A DNA stretch of 64,000 nucleotides from Alphaproteobacteria bacterium (lineage in GTDB: Bacteria; Pseudomonadota; Alphaproteobacteria; Geminicoccales; Geminicoccaceae), in assembly GCA_026982705.1 (NCBI GenBank), contig JALSGP010000027.1, positions 1 through 64,000 of the forward strand, written 5' to 3'. Position numbers and translations under genes: made by a program. Of this stretch, positions 28,066 to 37,347 are shown piece after piece. Below the pieces are notes generated by a model that was given only the letters and a program-made list of their open reading frames with translations, was not told the origin of the DNA and searched no databases. Every line of letters starts with the position of its first letter. Position 1 is the first letter of the stretch.

Positions 28066-28851
28066 ATGGCGCGGGAGGAGAGCCGGGAGGAGGCGGCGCG
28101 GCTGGCGGCGGAACTCGCCCGCTCCTTCGGCGCGCGGCCGGTGGATCCCGAGGAGAAGGCGCGGCTGGTGGGCGAGGTCTTCGCCCGCGTCGCCGGGCGC
28201 TACGATCTCATGAACGACCTCATGAGCGGCGGCGTCCACCGGCTGTGGAAGGACGCCCTCGTGGACTGGCTGGTGCCGCGCTCGGGGATGCGGGTGCTGG
28301 ACCTCGCCGGTGGCACCGGCGACGTGGCCTTCCGCATCCTCGAGCGCACCGACGGTCGCGCCGGGGTGGTGCTGGCCGACATCAGTCCCGCCATGCTGGA
28401 GGTGGGGCGCGATCGGGCGCTGGACCGCGGCTGGCTGGGCGAACTCGTCTTCATCGCCGCCGACGCCGAGGCCCTGCCCTTTGCCGACCGGAGGTTCGAC
28501 GCCGTCACCATCGCCTTCGGCATCCGCAACGTCACCCGCATCGACCGGGCCCTGGCCGAGATCCGGCGCGTGCTGCGCCCCGGCGGCCGCTTCCTCTGCC
28601 TCGAGTTCTCGCGGGTGGTGCTGCCGTGGCTGGACCGGCTCTACGAGCGCTATGCCTTCCACGTGCTGCCGCGGCTCGGGCGGCTGGTGCTGGGGGATGC
28701 CGCCAGCTACCGCTATCTGGCCGAGAGCATCCGCCGCTTTCCCGACCAGCACGCCTTCGCCCGGCTGATCGAAGAGGCGGGTCTCGCCCGGGTGCGCTTC
28801 CGCAACCTCTCGGGCGGCATCGCCGCCATCCATTCGGCCTGGCGGCTCTGA
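28066..28851 (+). CDS. ubiE: Ubiquinone/menaquinone biosynthesis C-methyltransferase
   Basis: SAM-dependent C-methylation of the benzoquinol ring in ubiquinone synthesis. 261 residues; KARLVGEVFARVAGRYDLMNDLMSGGVHRLWKD is the UbiE N-terminal signature, VLDLAGGTGDVAF is SAM motif I, and FGIRNVTRIDRALAEIRRVLRPGGRFLCLEFS matches the second UbiE signature. GGGGCGATG start. 6 nt before ubiB, so co-transcribed. Confidence 0.96.
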   Translation: MAREESREEAARLAAELARSFGARPVDPEEKARLVGEVFARVAGRYDLMNDLMSGGVHRLWKDALVDWLVPRSGMRVLDLAGGTGDVAFRILERTDGRAGVVLADISPAMLEVGRDRALDRGWLGELVFIAADAEALPFADRRFDAVTIAFGIRNVTRIDRALAEIRRVLRPGGRFLCLEFSRVVLPWLDRLYERYAFHVLPRLGRLVLGDAASYRYLAESIRRFPDQHAFARLIEEAGLARVRFRNLSGGIAAIHSAWRL

Positions 28852-28857
28852 GGGACG

Positions 28858-30357
28858 ATGCTGCGCCATCTCCGTCACGGCCGGCGGCTCGTCGCCACCG
28901 CCCGGGTGTTCGCCCGTCACGACGCCCTCTTTCCCCTCGACCTGCTGCCGCAAACCCGCCCCCTCCACCGTCTCGCCCGCCGTCTCGCCCGCCGCGACGC
29001 CCCGGGCCGGCCGGGTCAGCGCCTCGCCCGCGCCTTCCAGGAGGCCGGTCCCAGTTTCGTCAAGCTGGGCCAGAGTCTCTCCACCCGCGTCGATCTCCTG
29101 GGCGAGGAGGTGGCCGCCGATCTCGCCCTCCTGCAGGACCGCCTGCCCCCCTTCCCGGGGCGGGAGGCAGTGCGCACCATCGAGGCCGAGCTGGAACGTC
29201 CCCTCGCCGCGCTGTTCACCGATTTCGCACCGGAGCCGGTGGCGGCCGCCTCCATCGCCCAGGTGCATCGGGCCGTCACCACCGACGGCCGCACCGTCGC
29301 CGTCAAGGTGCTGCGGCCGGGCATCGAGCGGGCCATGGAGCGCGACATCGCCTTCTTCCTCTGGCTGGCGGAGACGGCCGAACGCCTGCATCCGCCGCTG
29401 CGGCGGCTGCGCCCGCGGGAGGCGGTGGAGATCTTCGCCGAGACCACCCGCCGCGAGCTGGACCTGCGGCTGGAGGCGGCGGCGGCGGCGGAGTTCGCCC
29501 GCAACAACGCCGATCAGGAGGGCTTCCGGGTGCCGGCGGTGGACTGGGAGCGCACCGCCCGCCGCGTGCTGACCCTGGAGTGGGTGGAGGGGCTGCCGCT
29601 CACCGACCGTCGGGCGCTGCTGGAGGCCGGTTTCGACCCGCGGGTGCTGATGGAACGGGCGGCGCGGGTGCTCTTCACCCAGATCTTCCGCGACGGCTTC
29701 TTCCACGGCGACATGCACCCGGGCAACATGCTGGTGGACGCCCGCGGCGACATCGTCGCCCTCGACTTCGGGATCATGGGGCGGCTCGACTTCGACACCC
29801 GCGTCCAGCTCGCCCGCATGCTCACCGGCTTCCTGCAGGGGGACTATGCGGCGGTGGCGGACGTCTTCTACGCCACCGGCTTCCTCGTGGACGAGCGCCA
29901 CCGCGAGGCCTTCACCCAGGCCTGCCGTGCCATCGGCGAGCCCATCCGCGGTCGGCCGCTGGCCGAGATCTCCTTCGGCCGCCTCCTCGGCCAGGTGCTG
30001 TCCATGGCCCGCGAATTCGAGATGGAGACCCAGCCCCATCTGCTGCTCCTGCAGAAGACCATGGTGACGGCCGAGGGCGTCGGCCGCGCCCTCGACCCCG
30101 AGGTCAATCTGTGGGCGCTGGCCGAACCGTTGGTGGCCGACTGGATGCGGGAGAATCTGGGGCCGGAGGCGGAGCTGCGCCGGGCCCTGGGCGAGGGCGC
30201 GGAGGCGCTGCGGCGGCTGCCGGCGCTGCTCACCCGCGGCGAGCGCGTCCTCGCCCGGCTGGAGGCGGAGGCGGCGGCCCCGGCCGCCCCGCCCTGGCTG
30301 CGCTCGCCCTGGCCGTGGGTGCTGTTGGGAATCGCCCTCGGGCTTGCGCTCGGCTGA
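28858..30357 (+). CDS. ubiB: UbiB-family atypical kinase for ubiquinone biosynthesis
   Basis: ATPase/kinase-like protein supporting the later ubiquinone steps at the inner membrane. 499 residues; the KxGQ segment GPSFVKLGQSLSTRVDLL near 62-80, the Ala-rich loop PVAAASIAQVHRAVTTDG, the ATP Lys in VAVKVLRPG, catalytic FFHGDMHPGNMLV and metal-binding LDFGIMGRLD are all present. A C-terminal membrane anchor PWPWVLLGIALGLALG closes the protein. Follows ubiE and precedes coaBC. Confidence 0.95.
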   Translation: MLRHLRHGRRLVATARVFARHDALFPLDLLPQTRPLHRLARRLARRDAPGRPGQRLARAFQEAGPSFVKLGQSLSTRVDLLGEEVAADLALLQDRLPPFPGREAVRTIEAELERPLAALFTDFAPEPVAAASIAQVHRAVTTDGRTVAVKVLRPGIERAMERDIAFFLWLAETAERLHPPLRRLRPREAVEIFAETTRRELDLRLEAAAAAEFARNNADQEGFRVPAVDWERTARRVLTLEWVEGLPLTDRRALLEAGFDPRVLMERAARVLFTQIFRDGFFHGDMHPGNMLVDARGDIVALDFGIMGRLDFDTRVQLARMLTGFLQGDYAAVADVFYATGFLVDERHREAFTQACRAIGEPIRGRPLAEISFGRLLGQVLSMAREFEMETQPHLLLLQKTMVTAEGVGRALDPEVNLWALAEPLVADWMRENLGPEAELRRALGEGAEALRRLPALLTRGERVLARLEAEAAAPAAPPWLRSPWPWVLLGIALGLALG

Positions 30358-30391
30358 GGAAACTCCATACTCGGCACGTGAAAAGCGGGCC

Positions 30392-31609
30392 ATGTCGGTG
30401 CCGGAGAGACGCATCCTCCTCATCGTCACGGGCGGCATCGCCGCCTACAAGTGTCTGGAGCTGATCCGCCGCGGCCGCGAGCGGGGCCTCCGCTTCCGCT
30501 GCGTCACCACCCGTGCCGCCGAGCGGTTCGTCACCCCCCTCGCCCTCGCCGCCCTCTCCGGCCACCCCGTCCACCGCGAGCTGTTCTCCCTCACCGAGGA
30601 GGCGGAGATGGGCCACATCCGCCTCGCCCGCGAGGCGGACCTGGTGGTGGTGGCCCCCGCCAGCGCGGACTTCCTCGCCAAGATGGCGAACGGTCACGCC
30701 GACGATCTCGCCTCCACCCTGCTGCTGGCCACCGACCGGCCGGTGCTGGTGGCGCCGGCCATGAACCCGCGCATGTGGGCCCATCCCGCCACCCGCCGCA
30801 ACGTGGCGCGGCTCAGGGCCGACGGCATCCATCTGGTGGGCCCGGAGCCGGGGGACATGGCCTGCGGCGAGGAGGGGGTGGGGCGCATGGCCGAGCCCGC
30901 CACCATCCTCGCCGCCATCGAGGCGCTGCTGGAGGATGGCCGCCGCCCGCTCGCGGGCGTCCGGGCGCTGGTCACCAGCGGTCCCACCCGCGAGCCCCTC
31001 GATCCCGTCCGCTTCCTCTCCAACCGCAGCTCCGGCCGCCAGGGCCACGCCATCGCCGAGGCGCTGGCGCGGGCCGGGGCCGAGGTGGTGCTGGTGACGG
31101 GCCCGGTGTGTCTGCCGGATCCGCCCGGGGTGCGGACGGTCCACGTGGAGACGGCGCGGGAGATGCTGGAGGCCTGTCTCGCCGCCCTCCCCGTGGAGGT
31201 GGCCGTCTGCGCCGCCGCCGTCGCCGACTGGCGGCCGGCCCGGATCGCCAAGGACAAGCTCAAGAAGCGGCCGGGCGCACCGCCGCCGGTGCTGGAGCTG
31301 GAGGAGAATCCGGACATCCTCGCCACCCTCGCCGCCCGCGGCACCGACCGCCCCCGGCTGGTGATCGGCTTCGCCGCCGAGACGGAGCGGGTGGTGGAGC
31401 ACGCCCGCGCCAAGCTCACCCGCAAGGGCTGCGATCTCGTCCTCGCCAACGAGGTGGGCCCCGCGAGCGGCGTCCTCGGCGGACCCCGCAACCGCATCCT
31501 GGTGGTGGCGCCGGACGGGACGGTGGAACCCTGGCCGGAGCTGGACAAGCGCGAGGTGGCGCGGCGGGTGGCGGAGCTGGTGGCGGCGCGGCTGGGGACG
31601 GCGGCATGA
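30392..31609 (+). CDS. coaBC: Bifunctional phosphopantothenoylcysteine decarboxylase/synthetase
   Basis: Two successive steps of coenzyme A synthesis. CoaC (about 1-185): [43 protein letters not shown] and the active-site Cys in [13 protein letters not shown]. CoaB (about 190-400): [42 protein letters not shown] (CTP site) and [16 protein letters not shown] at 30392 is used since the preceding in-frame codons overlap the ubiB-coaBC gap. Stop overlaps the dut start (ATGA). Confidence 0.96.
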   Translation: MSVPERRILLIVTGGIAAYKCLELIRRGRERGLRFRCVTTRAAERFVTPLALAALSGHPVHRELFSLTEEAEMGHIRLAREADLVVVAPASADFLAKMANGHADDLASTLLLATDRPVLVAPAMNPRMWAHPATRRNVARLRADGIHLVGPEPGDMACGEEGVGRMAEPATILAAIEALLEDGRRPLAGVRALVTSGPTREPLDPVRFLSNRSSGRQGHAIAEALARAGAEVVLVTGPVCLPDPPGVRTVHVETAREMLEACLAALPVEVAVCAAAVADWRPARIAKDKLKKRPGAPPPVLELEENPDILATLAARGTDRPRLVIGFAAETERVVEHARAKLTRKGCDLVLANEVGPASGVLGGPRNRILVVAPDGTVEPWPELDKREVARRVAELVAARLGTAA

Positions 31610-32088
31610 GGCTGGTGGTGCGCGTCGAACGGCTGTCCCACGGCCGCGATCTGCCGCTCCCCGCCTACGCCACGCCCGGGGCCGTCGGCCTCGACCTCGT
31701 GGCGGCGGTACCGGCGGATCGGCCGCTGATGCTGGCGCCCGGCCGCTGGGCGGCGGTCCCCACCGGCCTGCGCCTCGCCATCCCCGAAGGCTTCGAGGGT
31801 CAGGTGCGGCCACGCTCGGGTCTCGCCCTCCGCCACGGCGTCACCGTCCTCAACGCCCCCGGCACCGTCGACTGCGACTATCGCGGCGAGCTGCGGGTGC
31901 TGCTGGTCAATCTCGGGCCGGAACCCTTCACCGTCCGCCGCGGGCTGCGCATCGCCCAGCTGGTGATCTGCCCCGTCGCCCGGGTGCGGCTCGTGGAAAC
32001 GGCGCTGGATCCCGCCGAGACCGCGCGCGGTGCCGGCGGTTTCGGTTCCACCGGATTCACGACCCCGACCGATCCACCATCACCGTGA
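31606..32088 (+). CDS. dut: dUTP pyrophosphatase
   Basis: Hydrolyses dUTP to dUMP, keeping uracil out of DNA. 160 residues, trimeric dUTPase with motif I ([11 protein letters not shown]), motif II ([11 protein letters not shown]), motif III ([17 protein letters not shown]), motif IV ([11 protein letters not shown]) and the Gly-rich motif V ([10 protein letters not shown]). ATG overlaps the coaBC stop; stop overlaps the start of the Rrf2 gene. Confidence 0.96.
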   Translation: MRLVVRVERLSHGRDLPLPAYATPGAVGLDLVAAVPADRPLMLAPGRWAAVPTGLRLAIPEGFEGQVRPRSGLALRHGVTVLNAPGTVDCDYRGELRVLLVNLGPEPFTVRRGLRIAQLVICPVARVRLVETALDPAETARGAGGFGSTGFTTPTDPPSP

Positions 32089-32549
32089 GGGAGGAGATGC
32101 TGCGACCGTCCAGGAAGATCGCCCTCGCCGTCGAGGCCGTCCTCCACATCGCCCATCACGGCGGCGCCAATCCGGTGCAGAGCCGCGACATCGCCGAGCG
32201 CATGGGCCTGCCCCGGCGCTATCTGGAACAGGTCATGCAGCAGCTGGTGCGTGGCGGCATCCTGCGCGGCGTGCGCGGACCCCGCGGCGGCTACCGCCTC
32301 GCCCGCGAGCGCCGGCGCATCACCGTGGGGGAGATCGTCCGGACCCTCGCCGGTCTCGACCGCGAGGATCCCGCCGATCTGACCTCCGCCTCCGAACTGG
32401 GACGGCGGGTGATGCTGCCCTTCTGGACGGAGGTGGCGCGCGACCTCCTGACCCGCCTCGATGCCGTCACCGTGGAGGACCTCTGCCGGCAGGCGGAGGA
32501 GGCCGGCATCGAGAGCGAGGCGCGGCGGTCCTACGACTTCGTCATCTGA
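32085..32549 (+). CDS. Rrf2-family transcriptional regulator
   Basis: A 154-residue (150 if ATG 32097 is used) winged-helix regulator: [55 protein letters not shown] is the Rrf2 recognition and wing segment. It has only one cysteine, so the three-Cys [2Fe-2S] site of IscR/NsrR is absent, and Fe-S sensing in those modes is unlikely. GTG 32085 overlaps the dut stop. Last gene of the ubiE operon; its 3' end overlaps the convergent IMPase gene by 19 nt. In several alphaproteobacteria an Rrf2 gene at the head of a cys operon behaves similarly, but target genes are not evident here. Confidence 0.85.
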   Translation: MREEMLRPSRKIALAVEAVLHIAHHGGANPVQSRDIAERMGLPRRYLEQVMQQLVRGGILRGVRGPRGGYRLARERRRITVGEIVRTLAGLDREDPADLTSASELGRRVMLPFWTEVARDLLTRLDAVTVEDLCRQAEEAGIESEARRSYDFVI

Positions 32550-33340
32550 AGACCGCCCGCGGCGCAGGCCCGGACCACCACCGCCTCGAGGACGGGCGCG
32601 ATGGCCGGTGCGGCGGCGAACACCGGCGCCGGTGCCGGCTCGGGCCCGAAGGCGTCGAAGGGCGTGGTGACGCCGCCGGCTTCCCGGACCAGCAGCATGC
32701 CGCCCAGCACGTCCCACACGTTGGCGGAGAGGAACACGGTGCCCTCCAGTCGCCCGTCCGCCACGTACGCGAGGGCGAGGGCGGCCGAGCCCGGCCGGCG
32801 ATGGTCGAAGCCGGCATCCAGCAGCCCTTCCAGCAGGGCGAGATAGGCCGTCTTCGGCACCCGGAAGGTGTGGGAGAGGCCGATGCAGGCCTCGCCGGGG
32901 ACCGTGGCCGCGGAGGTGCGGATGGGCGTGCCGTCGCGGAAGGCGCCCTCGCCGGCCCGTGCCTCGAACAGCTCGTCGTGGAGCGGATCGTAGACCCAAC
33001 CCGCCACCGGCCGCCCCGCCTCCACCAGCGCCAGGGTGATGGACCAGTAGGGGATGCCCCGCAGGAAGTTGGCGGTGCCGTCGATGGGATCGAGGATCCA
33101 GGCCCGGCCGGCGGCGCGGCCCCCTTCCTCCTCGCCGAGGAAGGCGTCGTCGGGAAAGGCGCGGGCCAGTTCGCCGCGGACCAGCGCCTCGATCTCGCGG
33201 TCGAGGGCGGTGACGAAGTCCTGCGGTCCCTTGCGGGCAACGGCCAGCTCCGCCCGTCGGCCGGCCATGCGGCGCGCCCGTGCCCCCGCCTCCCGCAGCA
33301 GTTCGCGGGCCAGTCCCAGCCGTGCCCGGAATCCGTTCAT
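32531..33340 (-). CDS. Inositol monophosphatase-family phosphatase
   Basis: A 269-residue Mg-dependent sugar-phosphate phosphatase. Metal ligands are in FLGEEEGG, WILDPIDGTANFLRG and (late) NVWDVLGGMLLVREAGG. The family includes SuhB, HisN and CysQ; DPIDGTANFLRGIPYWSITLAL is closest in style to SuhB/HisN types, but substrate cannot be assigned. ATG overlaps the recD2 stop (ATGA), so the two are co-transcribed. Confidence 0.88.
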   Translation of the reverse strand: MNGFRARLGLARELLREAGARARRMAGRRAELAVARKGPQDFVTALDREIEALVRGELARAFPDDAFLGEEEGGRAAGRAWILDPIDGTANFLRGIPYWSITLALVEAGRPVAGWVYDPLHDELFEARAGEGAFRDGTPIRTSAATVPGEACIGLSHTFRVPKTAYLALLEGLLDAGFDHRRPGSAALALAYVADGRLEGTVFLSANVWDVLGGMLLVREAGGVTTPFDAFGPEPAPAPVFAAAPAIAPVLEAVVVRACAAGGLQMTKS

Positions 33341-35532
33341 GTCGCCGTCACCTCCTCCACCGGTCGTCCCACGAGCCGCGCCTCCAGCAGCGAACGGCGC
33401 CGCCCCGCCGTGTGGCGTACCGCCCGCGCGAGCGCCCCCGGCTCCGTCAGCAGCACGGCGAGCCGCTCGGCGCGGGTGAGGGCGGTGTAGAGCAGGCGCC
33501 GCTCCAACATGCGACCGTGGCAGCGGGCCAGCACCAGCACCACCGCCGGATACTCGCTGCCCTGGGCCTTGTGGACGGTGATGGCCCAGGCCGGCACCAG
33601 CCGGTCCAGCTCCTCGCCGGCGTAGATCAGGCGGCGGCCGTCCACGTCCACCTCCAGCGCGCGCCGACGCCGGTCCACCGCCACCACCCGGCCGACGTCG
33701 CCGTTGTAGACCTCGCGTTCGTGATCGTTCTCCGTCTGCATCACCCGGTCGCCCACGCCGAAGCGGAAACCGCGGTGGTCGAGGGCGGCCACGGGATCCG
33801 GGTTGAGCACCTCCTGCAGCAGACGGTTGAGGCCGCGGGTGCCCAGCGGATCGCGATGGACCGGCACCAGCACCTGGATGTCGCGGCGGGGATCGAGGCC
33901 GAAGCGCTCGGGGATGCGGCGGGTGACCAGTTCCACCAGCTTGGCGCGGGCGTCCTCCGGCGAACGGATGCGGATGCCGAACACCTCGCCCCCCTCGCCG
34001 CTCTCGGAGAAGCGGGGCGCGGTGCCGCGGGCGACCGCGTGGGCCGCCCGCACCAGATCACCGCCCTCCGCCTGGCGGAAGATCTCGTCGAGCCGCGCCA
34101 CCGGCACCTGTCCGCTCGCCACCAGCGCCGCGAAGGGCTCACCCGGGCCCACCGGCGGCAACTGATCGGCGTCGCCCACCAGCAGCAGCGCCGCCCTCTC
34201 CGGCAGCGCCTCCAGCAACGCCGCCATCAGGGGCAGGTCGATCATGGAGGCCTCGTCCACCACCAGCAGGTCGAGGGCGAGCCGGTGACCGGCGTGGCGC
34301 CGGAAGCCGCGGCCGGGCTCGGCCTCCAGCAGCCGGTGGAGGGTGGTGGCCTCGCGGCCGGTGCTGTCGGCGAGGCGACGGGCGGCACGACCGGTGGGGG
34401 CGGCCAGGGCGACGCGCAGTCCGCTGTCGGCGAGGCGGGCCAGCAGGGCCCGCACCAGCGTGGTCTTGCCGGTGCCGGGCCCGCCCGTGAGGATGGCGAA
34501 GCGATGATCCAGCAGCAGCGCCAGCGCCGCGCGCTGGCTCGACGAGGGGGTGAAGTCGCCGGGCGGATCGGCGAGGGGACGATCGTGCCACGGCGGCGGT
34601 CCGCCACGGAGCCGCGCCACCGCGCGCGCGACGCTCTCCTCCGCCCGCTCCAGCTCCGGCGCCAGCAGCCACGTCTCGCCGTCAGAGCGGCGCAGCACCG
34701 CCCGGCCCGCCGCCACCGCCTCCGCCACCGCCCGCGCCGCCGCCGCCGCCGGCACCGCCAGCAGCCGCGCCACCACCGCCTCCACCCGCGCCCGCGGCGT
34801 CGCCGCGTGGCCCTCCTCCGCCTCCCGCCGCAGCACCTCCTCCACTCCGGCGACGAGGCGCACCCCGGCGTCGACGGCGAGGCCGAGCCGGCGGGCGAGG
34901 GCATCGGCGGTGCGGAATCCCACGCCGCCCACCTCGCGGGCGAGACACCAGGGATCGCGGGCGATGCGGGCGAGGGCGTCGTCGCCGTAGCGGGCGAGGA
35001 TGCGGGCGGCGCGGGCGGGGCCGATGCCGTGGGCGCGGAGCAGGGCCTGCAGCTCCTCCCGCCGCCCGTGGCGCCGCCAGGCCTCGGTGATGCGGGCGGC
35101 GAGCCGCCGGCCGATGCCGCGCACCTCGGCGAGACGGGCCGGCTCCCGGTCGAGGACGTCCACCAGCGTGTCGCCGAAGTGGGCCTCGATGCGCGCCGCC
35201 AGGCGCTCGCCGAGCCCCCTCACCGCGCCGGATCGCAGGAAGGCCGCGGCCCGCGCCCGGGCATCCGGGCCGACGCGCTCGACGCGGGTCACCCGCAGCC
35301 GTGCGCCCCAGGCGGGATGCCGCTCCAGCCGGCCGGCGAGACGCACGGTCTCGCCCTCGCGGAGCGCCGCGAGATCGCCGAGGGCGGCGATACGGCGGCC
35401 GTCGGCGAGGCGCACCCGCAGCAGGGTGTGGCCGTCGCCATCGGTGCCCAGCACGCGCTCCACCGTCGCCACCGTCTCCAGCGGCGGCGCCGCGGGGGCA
35501 GGGGTGGAGGCGGGCGGTTCGGCCGGGCTCAC
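33337..35532 (-). CDS. recD2: RecD2-type ATP-dependent DNA helicase
   Basis: 5'-3' SF1B helicase acting without RecBC. 731 residues from GTG 35532: an N-terminal OB-like part, helix-hairpin-helix repeats at about 90-230 (RGLGERLAARIEAHFG, VRGIGRRLAARITEAW, HGIGPARAARILARYGDDAL, VGGVGFRTADALARRLG), then motor domains with Walker A LTGGPGTGKTTLVRALL near 350, LLVVDEASMIDLPLM, GDADQLPPVGPGEPFA, the insert VYNGDVGRVV and ITVHKAQGSEYP/LYTALTRAERL at the end. The HhH array separates RecD2 from RecD. No LexA box was seen at its start. Divergent from the GDPD gene. Confidence 0.93.
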   Translation of the reverse strand: MSPAEPPASTPAPAAPPLETVATVERVLGTDGDGHTLLRVRLADGRRIAALGDLAALREGETVRLAGRLERHPAWGARLRVTRVERVGPDARARAAAFLRSGAVRGLGERLAARIEAHFGDTLVDVLDREPARLAEVRGIGRRLAARITEAWRRHGRREELQALLRAHGIGPARAARILARYGDDALARIARDPWCLAREVGGVGFRTADALARRLGLAVDAGVRLVAGVEEVLRREAEEGHAATPRARVEAVVARLLAVPAAAAARAVAEAVAAGRAVLRRSDGETWLLAPELERAEESVARAVARLRGGPPPWHDRPLADPPGDFTPSSSQRAALALLLDHRFAILTGGPGTGKTTLVRALLARLADSGLRVALAAPTGRAARRLADSTGREATTLHRLLEAEPGRGFRRHAGHRLALDLLVVDEASMIDLPLMAALLEALPERAALLLVGDADQLPPVGPGEPFAALVASGQVPVARLDEIFRQAEGGDLVRAAHAVARGTAPRFSESGEGGEVFGIRIRSPEDARAKLVELVTRRIPERFGLDPRRDIQVLVPVHRDPLGTRGLNRLLQEVLNPDPVAALDHRGFRFGVGDRVMQTENDHEREVYNGDVGRVVAVDRRRRALEVDVDGRRLIYAGEELDRLVPAWAITVHKAQGSEYPAVVLVLARCHGRMLERRLLYTALTRAERLAVLLTEPGALARAVRHTAGRRRSLLEARLVGRPVEEVTAT

Positions 35533-35604
35533 GGGATGCGGGAACTCCGGTTCCGGTGCGCCATATAGACGGGCCGGGCGGCGACCCAATGCGGGGAGGC
35601 GGCG

Positions 35605-36378
35605 GTGACGGCGGGCGGCGCGGACGCGGACTTCTGGGAGACGGTCCGGGTGATCGGCCACCGCGGTGCGGCCGGTCTCGCACCCGAGAACAGCCTCGAC
35701 GGCCTCCGGCGGGCAAGGGCGGCGGGCGTGCGGGCGGTGGAGTTCGACGTCCGCCTCGCCGCCGACGGCACGCCGGTGCTCGGCCACGACCGGCGACTGC
35801 GCCTCGCCGACGGCAGCCGGCCGCCCATCGGCCGCTTCACCCGGGACGAACTGGCACGGCTGGACGCCGAACACGGTGCACCGGCACCGGTCCCGACCCT
35901 GGCGCAGGCCCTCGCCGTCTGCCGCGAGCTGGCGCTGGCGCCGGTGGTGGAGATCAAGCCGGCCCCCGGACGCGAGGCGCAGGTGGCGGCGGCGGTGGCC
36001 GGGGCGCTCTCGGCCCCGGAGATGCGCGCCCTGCCGGCGCTGGTCTCCAGCTTCTGCCGCACCGTCCTCGCCCACCTCGCCCGGATGCTGCCGGCGCGAC
36101 CGCGCGCCCTCAACGCCCATCCGCTGCCGCGCCGCTGGCGCGAGGACGTGGCGGCGCTGGGGCTCGCCGCCCTCCATCTCAACGTGCGCTGGCTGGATGG
36201 GGCGCGCCTCGCCGCCTTGCGGGCGGCGGGAGTGACGGTGCGGGTGTTCACGGTGGACGATCCGGCCGAGGCCGACGCCCTGTTCGCCCACGGCGTGCGG
36301 GCCGTCTTCTCCGACCGGCCGGATCGCCTGCTGGGCCCGCACGATCCGGAGCCGGCCGCCCCCGTCCCGCGCACGTGA
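35605..36378 (+). CDS. Glycerophosphodiester phosphodiesterase
   Basis: A 257-residue cytoplasmic GDPD: VIGHRGAAGLAPENSLDGLRRARAAGVRAVEFDVRLAADGTPVLGHDRRLRL supplies the catalytic His pair and the metal-binding Glu/Asp (parts: GHRGA, APENS, EFDVRL, LGHD). VVEIKPAPG and RVFTVDDPAEADALFAHGVRAVFSDRPDRL complete the TIM barrel. No signal peptide, so UgpQ-like and intracellular. GTG start at 35605; 72 bp from the divergent recD2 start. A cytoplasmic location implies the glycerophosphodiester substrate is imported or produced inside. Confidence 0.9.
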   Translation: MTAGGADADFWETVRVIGHRGAAGLAPENSLDGLRRARAAGVRAVEFDVRLAADGTPVLGHDRRLRLADGSRPPIGRFTRDELARLDAEHGAPAPVPTLAQALAVCRELALAPVVEIKPAPGREAQVAAAVAGALSAPEMRALPALVSSFCRTVLAHLARMLPARPRALNAHPLPRRWREDVAALGLAALHLNVRWLDGARLAALRAAGVTVRVFTVDDPAEADALFAHGVRAVFSDRPDRLLGPHDPEPAAPVPRT

Positions 36379-36535
36379 GCGCGAGCGGAGGCCCCACGCC
36401 CCACCACCGGCGGGGTTCCTCGTTCCGCGGGGCGCCGCCCGGTCCCGCCGCGCCCGGGAGCCCGGAGGGGAATCGCCCGATCCGGGCCGACGGTCCGCCG
36501 GCCATCCTCCGCGGCCGGCCGGAGATGCAGATGTC

Positions 36536-37246
36536 TCAGTAGCGGCGCAGCAGGCCCACCACCTTGCCCTGGATGCGGACCTGATGGGGGCCGAAGATGC
36601 GGGTCTCGTAGGCGGGATTGGCGGCCTCGAGGGCGATGGAGGCGCCGCGGCGGCGCAGCCGCTTGAGGGTGACCTCGCGCTCCTCGATGAGCGCCACCAC
36701 GATGTCGCCGTTCTCGGCGGTCTCGCAGCGGCGCACCACCACATAGTCCCCGTCGAGGATGCCGGCCTCCACCATGGAATCGCCCACCACCTGCAGCACG
36801 TAGTGCTCGCCGTCGCCCAGGAGCATCCCCGGCACCTCGACCACGGTGCCGCCGTCGGCCAGCGCCTCGATGGGGGTGCCGGCGGCGATGCGGCCGTAGA
36901 GGGGCAGGCGGGTGGTGTCGCGGACGCCGGTGAGCGGCCGGCGGCTGCGGAAGAGGCCGCGCACCACGTTACGGGCGGCCGGCAGCGGGATCGCGCCCCG
37001 CCCCTCTTCGCCGGCCTCCTCCCGCGCCGCCTCGAGGGGCGGGCGCACCACCTCCAGCGCCCGGGCGCGATAGGGCAGCCGCCGGATGTAGCCGCGCTCC
37101 TCGAGGCCGGAGATGAGCCGGTGGACGCCGGACTTGGACCGCAGTCCCAGCGCGTGCCGCATCTCCTCGAAGGAGGGGGGCACGCCGTGCTCCTGCATGT
37201 AGGCGTGGATGAAGCGCAAGAGCTGGAGCTGGCGCTGGGTGAGCAC
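36536..37246 (-). CDS. lexA: LexA repressor
   Basis: SOS repressor. GTG 37246 (236 aa) is chosen since [28 protein letters not shown] is the conserved N-terminus and GGGAG lies 8 nt before. Winged HTH at about 22-60 ([20 protein letters not shown]). Self-cleavage site Ala122-Gly123 in [11 protein letters not shown]; catalytic Ser157 in [10 protein letters not shown] and Lys195 in REVTLKRL. Transcribed from its own promoter in the moeA-lexA gap, with a LexA box over the -10 region, so it is autoregulated. Confidence 0.97.
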   Translation of the reverse strand: MLTQRQLQLLRFIHAYMQEHGVPPSFEEMRHALGLRSKSGVHRLISGLEERGYIRRLPYRARALEVVRPPLEAAREEAGEEGRGAIPLPAARNVVRGLFRSRRPLTGVRDTTRLPLYGRIAAGTPIEALADGGTVVEVPGMLLGDGEHYVLQVVGDSMVEAGILDGDYVVVRRCETAENGDIVVALIEEREVTLKRLRRRGASIALEAANPAYETRIFGPHQVRIQGKVVGLLRRY

Positions 37247-37292
37247 CCGGCGTTCTCCCGGACCACGGGTCGGCGCGGAGGGTTGCGCAGAT

Positions 37293-37307
37293 GTTCTAAT
37301 TTGGTTC
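37293..37307. promoter_or_regulatory. LexA (SOS) box upstream of lexA
   Basis: GTTC (37293-37296), seven bases, GTTC (37304-37307): exact alphaproteobacterial LexA box. It covers the -10 of the lexA promoter, 47-61 bp before the GTG. Confidence 0.9.
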
Positions 37308-37322
37308 GCCCCGACTGTCAAC
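37297..37322 (-). promoter_or_regulatory. lexA promoter
   Basis: Minus strand: TTGACA (complement of 37317-37322), 17-nt spacer, TAGAAC (complement of 37294-37299). It is the only full -35 consensus in this gap and lies inside the 101-bp interval after the moeA stop. The -10 is embedded in the LexA box, so repression would act by blocking polymerase. Confidence 0.75.
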
Positions 37323-37347
37323 CGGAACGTGATCCGCGCCGCGGACG

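Noticed and set aside
32085-32549. IscR or NsrR identity for the Rrf2 protein
   Set aside because: Only one cysteine is present; no three-Cys Fe-S motif and no isc genes nearby.
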